The position numbers were made by a program, and so were the translations under genes. Below, one piece after another: positions 45,931 to 58,795 of a stretch of DNA of 64,000 bases. Origin of the DNA: Batkoa obscura. Lineage: Eukaryota; Entomophthoromycota; Entomophthoromycetes; Entomophthorales; Batkoaceae. The notes under the pieces are model-generated. The model saw nothing but the letters and a program-made list of their open reading frames with translations. It had not been told where the DNA came from and made no database searches. Every line of letters begins with the position of its first letter. Position 1 is the stretch's first letter. The stretch lies in NCBI GenBank assembly GCA_030770535.1, contig JASVEC010000021.1:568001-632000 (forward strand), given 5' to 3'.

Positions 45931-46026
45931 GATGTTTTTTAGGCTTAGCACTTTTTCTATCTTTTAAGGATTATTGAGCGGAATATGTTGGAAATTTTTT
46001 AAAAAGAGATATTCACATTCCTATAT
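45928..46026 (+). mobile_element. MITE copy 11 (degenerate)
   Basis: Diverged copy: GATGTTTTTTAGGCTTAGCA on the left, 'TTATTGAGCGGAA' core and CACATTCCTATA on the right. Confidence 0.55.
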
Positions 46027-46059
46027 GCTGTTTCAGCTCCAATTAAATTATTCATTATA

Positions 46060-46370
46060 AAAAATGGTTAATTTTAAAAAAGCACCCTTGTTGTTAGCCT
46101 TTAACAAGCCTAATGGAGTAGTAGCCGCCTGACTTTGTTTATTAGTAGAACTTGGTTTTTGCAAGATGGATTTAGCTTTGTAAGTGAATTGTACACATGT
46201 TAATTAAGAAATTTATTACTTTTAATATTAAACTGGTTTTTATTTTTGATTCCTTGCTTTTGCACTCACTAGCGTATAAGCAATATAATGAAAACAGTTA
46301 AAGCAGTATTGCTATTTGTTAACTAATAGATAAACTCGAGCTATTTAAAAAAGTTTGGAGGAACTAAAAT
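46060..46370 (-). repeat. Dispersed repeat C, copy 1
   Basis: The reverse complement aligns with 54690-55000; common blocks include 'CTTTTGCA.ACTCACTAGCG', 'AGCAGT.TTGCTATTT' and 'TATTTAAAAA.GTTTGGA'. A coding-like run (AKSILQKPSSTNKQSQAATT) lies on the minus strand at 46085-46180 in this copy. Confidence 0.6.
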
Positions 46371-46689
46371 GTAGATTTCATAATTTAATTATATTACTAT
46401 AGTATTGAATAAATAAGTATTAAGTTTAAATTTTTATATATTTAGCATTTGGTATCTTTATTTTTATAAAAGATTAAAACAGTATAATAATATTTATATA
46501 TCATTTACTGTATAAGTTTTATTTGTTTTACTATGAAATCATTACTAGTATTTTAAAATTTACATTTATTTTTATATATATTTTAATTAAGTTATCAAAT
46601 ATAATATCTTTAATTATTAATATTATTCAGTAGCTTTTTAAAATAATAAATCCATGTATTTTAAGAAATAAAAAATAGAGCTTATTTAG

Positions 46690-46960
46690 GAATGCTTTTG
46701 TAAAATCTGATACTCGATGATTGGAGTCAAAAGCAGTTCTTGCTTGGTTGACTAACTGTAAGTCGAAAGATCTTAGTTGGCGTGACTAAGACAAACTTGT
46801 ACTATAAAGGATAACACATAATACCCTACGAACTATGTAAGACAAATACAATAGACAACACCAATGCAAAATCTACATAAAATACTACCAGGAAGATTTA
46901 ATGGCTTTATTAAATGACAAAATTTTTATAGCAAATCAAAATATAAGGCTCTGAATTGAT
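46690..46960 (-). repeat. Dispersed repeat A, copy 2
   Basis: Reverse-complement match of 13290-13700, without its extra internal stretch; see that entry for shared blocks. Confidence 0.6.
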
Positions 46961-47241
46961 TATACCATATGAGTTATAGTCAAATTGACTATAAAACTGC
47001 AACTAGTTTTACAATCAAGTCAAGTGATTATTATGTTATAAGCAATTATAAAACTAATAAAGCAATGTCTTATATTATATTACTTGCTTAATATGTTTTG
47101 TTTTTATTTCATTTTTTTCTTATAATGTTAATATTATCTATCAGATTAAATTAGAAAATTTTAATATTTGAAGCTAACTTTTTTTTGTTTTTATTATTTT
47201 ATTTTTGTTTTTTCAAAGTATTTGATAATATTTTTTAGTAA

Positions 47242-47328
47242 TATTTTTATTTTTATTTTTATTTTTATTTTTATTTTTATTTTTATTTTTATTTTTATTT
47301 TTATTTTTATTTTTATTTTTATTTTTAA
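47242..47328 (+). repeat. (ATTTTT)n microsatellite
   Basis: About fourteen uninterrupted hexamer units ATTTTT. The run opens a 74-codon frame on the plus strand that is an artefact of the repeat, coding for alternating Phe/Ile. Confidence 0.95.
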
Positions 47329-47489
47329 CACATTATATAGAAAAATATCTTATGTTCTGCTTTATATAAGCTCATATTATTTAAATAAGTAATAATATTA
47401 ATAAATTAGTTATTTAAAATTTAATGTATTTTAATTTTAATTTTACTTTACTTTTCTTAATGTTTGTCTGATTTAAACTTAAAAGTAGT

Positions 47490-47595
47490 ATTAGAGGGTG
47501 TTTTTTTGACTTGATTACTTTTTCTATCTTATAAGCCCTATTTGGGTGGAAAATTTGTTAGTAAAATCCTTAAATACAAAAATACATCCTCATTA
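47490..47595 (+). mobile_element. MITE copy 12
   Basis: Left TTAGAGGGTGTTTTTTTGAC, core 'AAGCCCTATTTGGGTGGAAA', right AAAATACATCCTCATT. Termini partly degraded. Confidence 0.82.
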
Positions 47596-48124
47596 GCTAA
47601 AACAAGATTTTTATTTATTATAGTAAACATTACAAATGTGTTTTTTAGTTTTATCATTTTTACTTTTTATTCAAACATAAATTAATTGCTTGCCAGAATT
47701 GTTAGTGATTTAATTGATATTGTTTTTATTGTGATAAATTTGCTATTAAATTAAGTTGATAATATAACTTATTAGTTAAAACAAAAGTGATCATGATATA
47801 ACTTTCGTTCAAAACAAATAAAATTAATTTACTGAAAGCTGCTTACTAAATTAGTTCCATTATTTTAAGTAGAATTTAAATTTAAATTTAAATTTAAATT
47901 GCACTTATTAAAAGTAGAACATAGATAAATCGTACAATTTTTCTCATTTGGTAATAAATAGTATATTCACTCTTTTTATTTCTTAAACAGCTTTTGATTT
48001 TAAGAATACATTTTCTTAAAATTATAGTTGTCAAATTTCTCTATGTTTTTAAACACTTAAAGATAGATTAAATCCACTTTACTATCAATTCAGTTTGACT
48101 TGAGAATCTTTTTATAGTACAAAA

Positions 48125-48230
48125 TATGGAGGTGTTTTTTTTAGTTTCATCACTTTTTCTATCTCCTAAGCGCCATTTGAGTGGAAAAGTTATTGCAAAA
48201 TTCTTAAACACAAAAATACATCCCCATATA
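48125..48230 (+). mobile_element. MITE copy 13
   Basis: Left TATGGAGGTGTTTTTTTTAG, right AAAAATACATCCCCATA. TA flanks. Full length. Confidence 0.88.
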
Positions 48231-48874
48231 TTAACTTTATAGAATCTTCAGAAATATATTTAATTACTAAATCTTTTGATTTCTATTTATCTTTATCGTT
48301 AGATTTTATAGAGTATAATTTTCGAATTTTCTATATTTATAATAGATCAATAATCTTTTGTTGATAATATTATTAAAATGATAACTGTTTATTAATCAGA
48401 TAATAATATGGAAAGTTATAAAAATATAAACTATTTGTATTTTAGTTCTAGATGTTTTTCTAGATATGTTTATAATATATTGAATGATATGAAACAGGAT
48501 GTTTTGATATAAATATTGTAAAGACGATATTAATACACAATTATTAACAAAGAACAATATCCAGAAAAATAGGTTTTTATAAAAGATAGATTATAACTAA
48601 AATGATAATAATAATATTATAATAATGTTATAATAATAAAACTAACAATATAATATTTAATAACTAAACAACCTCAATATTCACTTGATAAAACATGGTA
48701 AATCTTAACATACCAAATATAATTAAATTCACCGTTATATAATAAGTTATTATTATTAAATCGTCACTTAATTAAATCATCTGCTTTAAAACCAATAAAA
48801 TCTATTTTAAGAATTTTAACACTAAGTTTCATTTTGAAATAATCCTCCTTTCTTTAGATGATGTCACCATCAAG
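48231..48874. other. AT-rich spacer, nothing seen
   Basis: About 640 bp upstream of the MIR-domain gene. No frame or repeat recognised. Confidence 0.5.
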
Positions 48875-48882
48875 TATAAAAA
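48875..48882 (+). promoter_or_regulatory. TATA box of MIR-domain gene
   Basis: TATAAAAA about 55 bp upstream of the ATG at 48938. Confidence 0.5.
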
Positions 48883-48937
48883 CCTCATCTAAAGATTTTC
48901 GCTAAAAATTCAACTTCAAATAAAAATTCAATAAAAA

Positions 48938-49867
48938 ATGTCTGGTCAAGATCCTAATCAACAAGAACGTGGTTTGTTCTCCAATCTCTACAATAAAGTA
49001 GCTGGTGTAAGTACTCAATCTACTACTTTTGATGGTAACTATGGTAACAATAACAATCAAAACCATAATAATAATAACCAAGGTTATCCTCAACAAAATC
49101 AAAATAATTACAATAATAATAATCAAGGTTATCCACAACAAAATCAAAACAATCACAATAATAATAATCAAGGTTATCCACAACAAAATCAAAATCAAGG
49201 TTATCCTCAAGGTCAAAACAATTATAATCAAAACCATGGACCATATAACCCCAGTGCTGGTGCTAACCCACCTGCCGGACAGCCCCAACCCCAATTTCCA
49301 GGTACCTGTGTCCCACCACCAAGTCATCAAGGAGGTGGTAATTGTGTAAATTATAATAGTATTATTGCTTTAAAGCATAATAATACTGGTAGATTTTTAA
49401 GCTCTACTAATCAAAACTATAATTCTGGTTCTAATCAACAACAAATTTATTGTAATCAATGGAATGTTAGTAATAATGAACGTTGGGAAGTATTACCCTC
49501 ATTTCAAGGTGGAGGTAACGGACCAGTTCAATATAATCAACGTATTAGATTAAGACATTGTGCTACTGGACGACAATTACATTCTCATGGTAATATTAAT
49601 TCTCCTGTTTCTCAATATCAAGAAGTTAGTGGTTATGGTAATCAAAATCAATCAGATAATAATGATGATTGGATATTAGAAAAATTTTCTTATAATGGGA
49701 ATAAAGAAGGTGGTAATTGGAATGTCAATGATGCTTTTTGTTTAAAACATGCTAATACTGGTCTTTATCTCTTTTCTCATGACCGTAATTTTAATAGTGG
49801 TACTGAAGTTGCTTGCTATGGTAATGGTAATGATGAAAATAACAAATGGCGTTTACAATTAGCTTAA
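48938..49867 (+). CDS. MIR/beta-trefoil protein with prion-like N-terminus
   Basis: Intronless, 309 aa. Residues about 30-105 are Asn/Gln/Tyr/Gly/Pro-rich with tandem units of the form NNNNQGYPQQNQ (DNA units of about 45 bp at 49060-49210), a prion-like low-complexity region. Residues about 130-309 hold three beta-trefoil lobes: 'IIALKHNNTGRFLSS', 'IRLRHCATGRQLHSHG' and 'FCLKHANTGLYLFSHD', each followed by a 'W.L/V' strand. This is the MIR domain pattern found in SDF2, protein O-mannosyltransferases and IP3 receptors. There is no signal peptide or TM, so it is likely cytosolic, unlike SDF2. Function unknown; carbohydrate or ligand binding is a family-level possibility. The unrepeated lobes have normal coding character. 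Confidence 0.8.
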   Translation: MSGQDPNQQERGLFSNLYNKVAGVSTQSTTFDGNYGNNNNQNHNNNNQGYPQQNQNNYNNNNQGYPQQNQNNHNNNNQGYPQQNQNQGYPQGQNNYNQNHGPYNPSAGANPPAGQPQPQFPGTCVPPPSHQGGGNCVNYNSIIALKHNNTGRFLSSTNQNYNSGSNQQQIYCNQWNVSNNERWEVLPSFQGGGNGPVQYNQRIRLRHCATGRQLHSHGNINSPVSQYQEVSGYGNQNQSDNNDDWILEKFSYNGNKEGGNWNVNDAFCLKHANTGLYLFSHDRNFNSGTEVACYGNGNDENNKWRLQLA

Positions 49868-50147
49868 TTTTACATTAATATTAATTGTTAACGTTATTTA
49901 TATCAAGTATTATTTGTTTATCTTAAACTATTTTATTGAAATAAAGATAAATTTATATATAAAAAAGATTATGTTATTTTTAATATATATATATATATAT
50001 ATTAATATTATTTATTTAGCAAGAATAAGAACAAGGCTAATTAAATTTGAAAGTACAAGTAATAAGTGAAACTAAACAACATCAACATTAAATGAAGTAT
50101 AGTATTATAATAATTCTAATATTATATCATTATATTAATATTACAAT

Positions 50148-52783
<2,636 letters not shown>

Positions 52784-53426
52784 AATATTTTTGGTTTGAA
52801 ATTTATAAAAGGAGTTAAGATATAAATTTTTTATTTTTTATGTTTTTAAAAAGTTGATTGTTTAAAAATAAGCTGTTTTATTGGCTGGAGTATTTTTTAA
52901 ATTTATTAGAGTTAGAGTTGGAGAATGTGCTGATGTGGTTATAATAGTGAAGTAAGAAAAAAATAGAATTGATTGAATTAATCAAGAATAAATTTTTATG
53001 AATTAAATAAAGGGTCCATAATAAAATAACATAATTTATAGTTAGTTGTATTAATATATTAATAATATTTGAGTATTGAATATCACAAGGTTAGTTTAAT
53101 TTATTTATTGCTATTAAAATCACTACTGTTTTATTAAAACCATTATTAGTAACACTCATCAAATTTAATAAAAATAAGTATAAGAAATAATACTGACACA
53201 ATAAGTTAAAGTCAATATTAAAATTGGTATCAAGCTTAAAGATAAAAATAAAAAAATCAGAAATCAAATTTCTACTATATAACTATACCTATTTCAAGAA
53301 ATATTGTTAAAATTTAGTGATATATCCCAATCTATCACTTTTAAGTAACTCAAAAGTCTTGCATCTTATTACAACCTTAAAAATTTATAAATCTCACTAC
53401 TTTCTATTATTTTATTCTTCCGCCTA
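52784..53426. other. AT-rich spacer upstream of kinesin-13
   Basis: About 640 bp, no gene seen; kinesin promoter at the left. Confidence 0.5.
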
Positions 53427-54120
53427 TTACCAATTTACAATACTCTTCATTTCAGTATTATCCACAATGCCTTTATCAAGGGCTTCTTTTCCACTTATCC
53501 TTTTACCTTGTAAAATCAGATCTCTTAAATCCTTACTATTAGGAACTGAAGTCTTCAATATTGACATCATACCAGGAGATAAAGCACTAGGTAAATCAAT
53601 TTCTGGCATACATAAAAATCCACGATCTTGTCGCATCACTTTGTAGTCATGACATAAAGCTAACATCATACCACCTGCAAATGCATGACCATTAATAGCT
53701 GCTACAGTTGCAAAAGGAAGATTGAGTACTCGTAAACATAATTGATGATAGTAATTCTCAAAGAAATCAGTAGTGCTTATTTTTCCTGACATTATTAATT
53801 CAAAATCTAGACCATTAGAATAAATATGACCATTTCCTATGGTGACTAAGGCGGCACCAGTAAGTGACTTGGATGCTTTGATATCTTCTTGACGTATTGT
53901 TAAAAAATCTTGCTCAATTTCATCCATAGCTTGAATCAATACAGGAATTGTTGCTGGTGTCAATCGATTGTCTTTGTTTGTAAGCTTCATGACGTAAATA
54001 TTTCCTTGTTTTTGTACTTCAGCAATAATAGTACCATCATTGAGTGAATAACCAACTTTAGTTTGGTTATTGTATTTTAATGTTATGTTTTATGTTAGGC
54101 TAGTTTGTAATGCTACAACC
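53427..54120 (-). pseudogene. Partial inverted copy of the enoyl-CoA isomerase
   Basis: The minus strand repeats the core of the 44-kb isomerase without change from ATG-MKL (53990) to 'KEALDKGIVD', then departs to 'NTEMKSIVNW' and a stop. It lacks the last ~55 residues of the parent, and the upstream leader region is diverged (only the run GAAAAAGAGT and scattered bases match). An in-frame ATG still gives 187 codons, so a short protein could be made, but the missing C-terminal helices normally complete the crotonase trimer interface. Most likely a non-functional paralogue whose core has been homogenised with the parent. Confidence 0.75.
53457..54082 (-). repeat. Inverted duplication, copy 2
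   Basis: Reverse complement of 44225-44846, apparently identical over about 620 bp; 8.6 kb of MITE-bearing and kinesin DNA lies between the two arms. Confidence 0.85.
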
Positions 54121-54234
54121 ATTCTATTTTATACTCTTTTTCTGGATAAAAATATTAAAATTAAATAAATTTAGTTTTTTGAATAAACTTTATTCAATAA
54201 TTCAAAAAAGTTATACTATAGGATAAATTTAAAA

Positions 54235-54680
54235 AGACTAGGAGTATCATATTAGTGTCAATGATTGTTAGCAATTAATAATCAAAATTTAAGTTTGATT
54301 GGTATTGAATATTCAGTAAAGGAGATAATTGATAGGAACAAGGTAAAATCAATGAAAGCTAGAAATTACAGCTTATTTGATTCTTAAACTGATCGATTAT
54401 ATAAAAATCAATATTGGACAGTAGTTTTCTAATCTTAAACCTGAAAAGGCAAATCTCTTTATAGATTGGAAATTAATATAAGTAAAGTTGGAAGACCAGT
54501 TGAATATAAAGTCAATGCCTTTGAAGTTGAGTTCTGTTGATTTCATGGATAGGTAAGTGTCATTGAGTCAAGCTATATTGAACAAAATTAGAAAGTCATA
54601 TTATTGTACTATCTATTCTAATCTTTTTTTAAAGCTATGATTTTGTTTATTTTATTATAATGTAACAAACTATGAAAATC
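54235..54680 (+). repeat. Dispersed repeat B, copy 2
   Basis: Aligns with 12470-12870. A coding-like run 'SLIGIEYSVKEIIDRNKVKS' and 'ARNYSLFDS' occurs at 54295-54385, and 'NISKVGRPVEYKVNAFEVEF' near 54475, with no intact frame. Confidence 0.6.
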
Positions 54681-54689
54681 ACATCTTGA

Positions 54690-55000
54690 CTTTTTCCAAA
54701 CCTTTTTAAATAACTGAAACTTATTTACCGACTGATAAATAGCAACACTGCTTCAACTGCTTTTGCTGCGTTGCCTATGCGCTAGTGAGTTTGCAAAAGC
54801 AAAGAATTAAATATGAGAATCAGGTCAATATTAAAAGCCGTTTAATTCTCTAATCAACATCTATATGATTCATCTGCAAAGTCAAATCTATGTTGGAAAA
54901 ACTAAACTTTGATAATGGACGAGGTCAGGTGGAGTATTGCTTTGAGGGACTTGCTAAGAGATTAATAATAAAGACAATTTTGTAAACAAGCAAAAAAGTA
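54690..55000 (+). repeat. Dispersed repeat C, copy 2
   Basis: Directly follows repeat B copy 2 and matches 46060-46370 in reverse complement. The adjacency of B and C here suggests they are parts of one larger, decayed element or gene family. Confidence 0.6.
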
Positions 55001-55509
55001 TTTTTGATACAAAGTAGTTTGTTTAAAAATGTCTGAATTATACATTTGAATTACAGCGTAAAGTACAAATAAGTTGTAATTGTTATCAGACAATCATTAG
55101 CCCAGTGTCCTCATGTTAGTCATTATAACACTCCTATAGATTCACAAAAGCCTGTTTTCCTGTGTCTCTTACGTTGTATAATAGCTTAATGTACTCAAAC
55201 ATACTTTATTAACTTAGCTATAAGTAACTAAAGATTTCGTTATCTAAACCTTATATAAAAGAAGATTATAAGATAAAATAAACTTTTTATTAATTTGTCA
55301 TTTTTATACTTTTTCTTTTACGCAATACTTTATTAGCCAATAAATTGCTGATAAAAAATTTAATGGGTGGCTAACTTTGAACGAATAGGAGCAGTTTATT
55401 GGTTGCTATGAAATCAATGAGACCATGAACTCCACGTTAATTTAGCTGAAAATAAAACTTCAAAAAACTAATTTTTTAAAACAAACAAAACAAATAATAA
55501 TAAAATAAG
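55001..55509. other. Spacer before V-ATPase subunit f
   Basis: AT-rich, about 500 bp, no other gene recognised; promoter of the next gene lies at its right end. Confidence 0.4.
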
Positions 55510-55900
55510 ATGGGATTTAATGGTATAGTTTTAAGTCAAGGATTTTCCGTATTTTTAAGTATCATCAGTGTAATTGGAATTGTTTTTTTGGTAAGTTTGT
55601 AAAGGTTAATTATAGTTATTTAAGACATTAAATTATGATTCTTTTTTTAAAACAAAATATAGTCCGTCGTTGGTCGATTACATGAAATTGGTTTCCCAGC
55701 GTTTACTGAAACTGTAAGTAGTTTTGATGATCCTAAAGCTGTTGCTCATTCTTGTTATGTCGCTGCTCTTATTTATGTTGGCGTTTTGATCTTTAGTGGT
55801 TTTCAGGTAAATAATTTTTATTTATTAATCTGATAATTATTAATCTGGAATTTAGGTTTTCCTTCACTCTCGTAAATCTCAAAATGCTTTGAGGTTATAA
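55510..55900 (+). CDS. V-ATPase membrane-sector subunit f (RNASEK-like)
   Basis: Three exons: 55510-55590, 55663-55806 and 55856-55900, giving 89 aa with all introns in phase 0. Two TM helices: 'GFSVFLSIISVIGIVFLSVV' and 'SCYVAALIYVGVLIFSGFQV'. The stretch 'DDPKAVAHSCYVAALIYVG' and the end 'FLHSRKSQNALRL' match yeast subunit f (YPR170W-B: PAVAHTVYLAALVY...GFQVYLARRK) and human RNASEK. Subunit f sits in the Vo proton-translocating ring of the vacuolar ATPase. The gene is easily missed because it is short and split. Confidence 0.85.
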
Positions 55901-56145
55901 ATCAGAGTTTTTTGCTTCAACTTTTTATTAAATAACTATATTTTTTATTATACTTTTTTTGTTTCATTATTATCTTTTATGGATTATAGTAGGTTTTTAA
56001 GTCTTAAACTTAATGAGTAAATATTTTGTTTAGTTAAAGTGAGTTCAAGGAAAAACAAAGACAATTGAGCTCAATCACGATGATTTAATATAAATATAGA
56101 AAATGGGAAAGAAAGTTCAATATAAAATTATCAAGTATTAAAAGT
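55901..56145. other. Convergent 3' spacer
   Basis: About 245 bp between the stops of subunit f and the phosducin-like gene; no feature. Confidence 0.4.
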
Positions 56146-57108
56146 TTATTCTTCAATTAGGAATTTATCCGAAGTAGATAAAACACCAAGTCTAAATAAA
56201 TAAAAATTAATTCTAACTCAAATAAACAATTAAAATTCTACTCACCTTAACAATACAGCTTCTGTATTTTGCAAATTAATATTCTTTGAATTAAATTCAT
56301 CAATGAATCTTATTAAATTATGTTCCAATTGATTATTTCTATAAACTAATATACTTGGTAATACAATATCATCAAATTTTGATGAAGTTATACTTGCTTT
56401 AATTTCACAAAATTTGGCATAGCCATACACTTTACTAAGTTGTACTAATACTTGATGTAACTCTTGACATTCTGAAATATGCTATTAAAAAAGAGATTAA
56501 GTAAATAATAATAATAATATAACATTCTTTACTTTTTCATATAAATGTATAATGACTGGAACTTCTCTGTCAACATTAGAAATGTTATCGTTATAATTGA
56601 ATAATTCTAATGTAAAAATTTGACCAAAGCTTTGTTTCATCTCTTTTTTTAAACTTTCAATTCTTTTTTGTTTGTATAGTTTAAAAAACTCTTCATCTTC
56701 GAGTTCTAAATCAAACTCATCAATTATGTTATTATTATCATTAATTGAGTCAATGTTGACATCATTGTTAATTTTATTTAAACTTGAACTCTCTTTTTGT
56801 TGTTGTATTTTTTTAAAATAACGATAATCGGCTATCACTCCTTTAGGCCCCGTCATATTCCCTTTTTCTCGATAATTGATGTATTCTTGGACCTCCTAAT
56901 TTTTATTTAGTGATTTATTAAAAATATTAAAACTTACATCTTCTTTCCCATTTTTATTTTTATTTTTATTTTCAAATTCATCTAATTCATCGTAATCTTC
57001 TCTTTCTTCTTCCTTCTCATCCTCTCGCTGTCTCTCTTTTTCTTTATCATTTTCTCGGTCTTCATCAATAAAATTTATTGTATTGATTATATTATCTAAA
57101 TTGGACAT
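56146..57108 (-). CDS. Phosducin-like protein (PDCL/Plp1 family)
   Basis: Four exons: 57108-56938, 56895-56533, 56481-56246 and 56191-56146, giving 271 aa. Phosducin-like proteins act with the CCT chaperonin to fold G-beta/gamma and other clients in the cytosol. An acidic/basic low-complexity start (KEKERQREDEKEEEREDYDE) is followed by 'GNMTGPKGVIADYRYFKKIQ' (family GPKGVINDWRRFK, the G-beta binding helix), 'EFFKLYKQKRIESLKKEM' (family EEFLxxYRxQRMxEM), then a thioredoxin-like domain with 'VPVIIHLYEKHISECQEL', 'AKFCEIKASI' and 'LPSILVYRNNQLEHNLIRF'. The C-terminus 'LGVLSTSDKFLIEE' is short. Length is normal for PDCL. Confidence 0.88.
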
Positions 57109-57844
57109 TTGGAAATTTAAAAATATGAAAAATGATTAAAGATTTTAAAATTATAAAATCTTGGTGATGTGACTTTAAAAGCTGGAATTTGAAATTTTAA
57201 AAGATTCTTAAGAATGATTGTAATTCAAGTGAAAAAATAAACGGATTTTATTTAATAGATATACCAAATCATAAAGTAATATAAAAACAATGATTAAACG
57301 GCCTGGGCTTTGTCTCTTCTCTATAAACCTTAAATTGGTTGATCTTATTAAATAAAATACTTGGAGGTCTTGCGACTCATTCAATACTATAGAAAACCAC
57401 TAATAAAAAACTCTACAATAGAAGTTTTCAATAGAAAATAAAGTTTATAGTTTTATATATAATAGAATATAATAACGATGATAGCGAATTAATGAATATT
57501 TGGATGCTTTGTGGTGAAAATCTCATGATAATATAGATGAGATTACAAAAGATACAAAACCACATTAAATTGCGATATTATAGATACTGACAATAAAAGG
57601 ATTAAAGTATAACACCGATAGTTAGCTATATAGTTATGATGCAAGTAGAAGATGTATTAATTTGTATATTATAATGCAATACTAACAATAGTAATTGCTT
57701 ACAAGTGATTGTGTTAAAAATAAGGACTTTATGATGCACATACAATATATGGATATAAAATAAATTGATAAAGCTCCAATACAATTTTTTTAGAACAATT
57801 TTATTTAAATAGAATAATAAGGGCAGACTATAGCTAGAGGTATC
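57109..57844. other. AT-rich spacer, nothing seen
   Basis: About 735 bp between the phosducin-like start and the 3' end of the minus-strand HSP20 gene. No motif recognised. Confidence 0.5.
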
Positions 57845-58276
57845 TTAAGAGATTTGAATCTTACGTTGAGTTGAAGAAGTATCGCGTGGGATAATAATTT
57901 CTAAGACACCATTATCATACTTGGCCTTAACATCATCAGCGCGGGTACCATGTGGTAGAGATAAAGTACGACTAAAGCTACCATAACTACGTTCACTATA
58001 AGTAGCATCTCCTTCTTTATGAGTTTCATCTCTCTTCTTAGTACCTGAGATAGTAATTTGACGTAAGTTATCTGAGAAATCAATATGTAAATCTTCTTTC
58101 TTAAAGCCAGGAAGCTCAGCATTAACAGTTACTTTATCTTCTTTGCTATAAACATCGACTTTTGGTGAAAGGTCTTGGAAGTAGCTAGAGCCATGTAGTA
58201 ATGGACTAAATAGTCCATGATCACTACTAAATGGATGGAATAATGAGTTTTCTTGATTTGATCTTCTTAATGACAT
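57845..58276 (-). CDS. Small heat-shock protein (HSP20), copy a
   Basis: Intronless, 143 aa. The alpha-crystallin domain spans about residues 37-135: 'PKVDVYSKEDKVTVNAELPG', 'FKKEDLHIDFSDNLRQITIS', 'RSYGSFSRTLSLPHG' and 'AKYDNGVLEIIIPR'. The C-terminal 'KIQI' is the I-x-I anchoring motif used for oligomer assembly. ATP-independent holdase that keeps unfolding proteins soluble. Divergently transcribed with copy b across a 519-bp promoter; a TATATAA (plus-strand 58331-58337 reversed) lies about 55 bp upstream. Confidence 0.95.
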   Translation of the reverse strand: MSLRRSNQENSLFHPFSSDHGLFSPLLHGSSYFQDLSPKVDVYSKEDKVTVNAELPGFKKEDLHIDFSDNLRQITISGTKKRDETHKEGDATYSERSYGSFSRTLSLPHGTRADDVKAKYDNGVLEIIIPRDTSSTQRKIQIS

Positions 58277-58795
58277 TTTATTTAATAATCGACTAAATTT
58301 TTATGTTGTTTATCTTTGATTTTTCATCCATTATATACTTTTTCAAAACAATATTATTAGCTTATAACCATATTATACGTAACAACAATTTCATAATTTC
58401 TTTATATTTACGTCACACTTGAAAAAGTATCTAAAAAGTATATTATTATCCAATTATTCTGCATCTAGAGGTTTCTCTTCTAGTTTTATTGATTGATTTT
58501 AGAATTTGCAAAAAGTATTATAAAATTAGGAAATTTCTAGCAATTTCGAAACTTTTAGACAAGAATATCAACTTAGCTAGAAAAACCCTACTAAATTTGG
58601 AAGTATAAAGAACCAACAAAATAAAACATCTTCATTGTAGCTTATACTATACATAATAAGTTTTGTTTAGAAGACACTCGAAAATATTAGATTCAGATGC
58701 TTGGTATTTCAATAAGCATTAACGAAATGTATATAAATAAAATCAAATTGAATTTATTTTAGATAAAAATTTATAACAATAACTAACAATAAAAC
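58277..58795. promoter_or_regulatory. Bidirectional heat-shock promoter
   Basis: Spacer between head-to-head HSP20 genes. It has TATA boxes facing both ways: minus-strand TATATAA at 58331-58337, plus-strand TATATAAATA at about 58730-58739. A heat-shock-element-like block GAAATTTCTAGCAATTTCGAA at 58530-58550 shows alternating GAA and TTC; a second TTTCTCTTCTAG lies at about 58472-58483. Hsf1 control of both genes is inferred. Confidence 0.6.

Noticed and set aside
47242-47328. Telomere-like repeat
   Set aside because: The unit ATTTTT lacks the G-rich strand of telomeric repeats; an ordinary microsatellite.
47168-47392. 74-codon frame rich in Phe/Ile
   Set aside because: Translation of the (ATTTTT)n microsatellite.
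49023-49349. Overlapping frames on both strands in the MIR gene repeat region
   Set aside because: Arise from the 45-bp AAT/CAA repeat in alternative frames.
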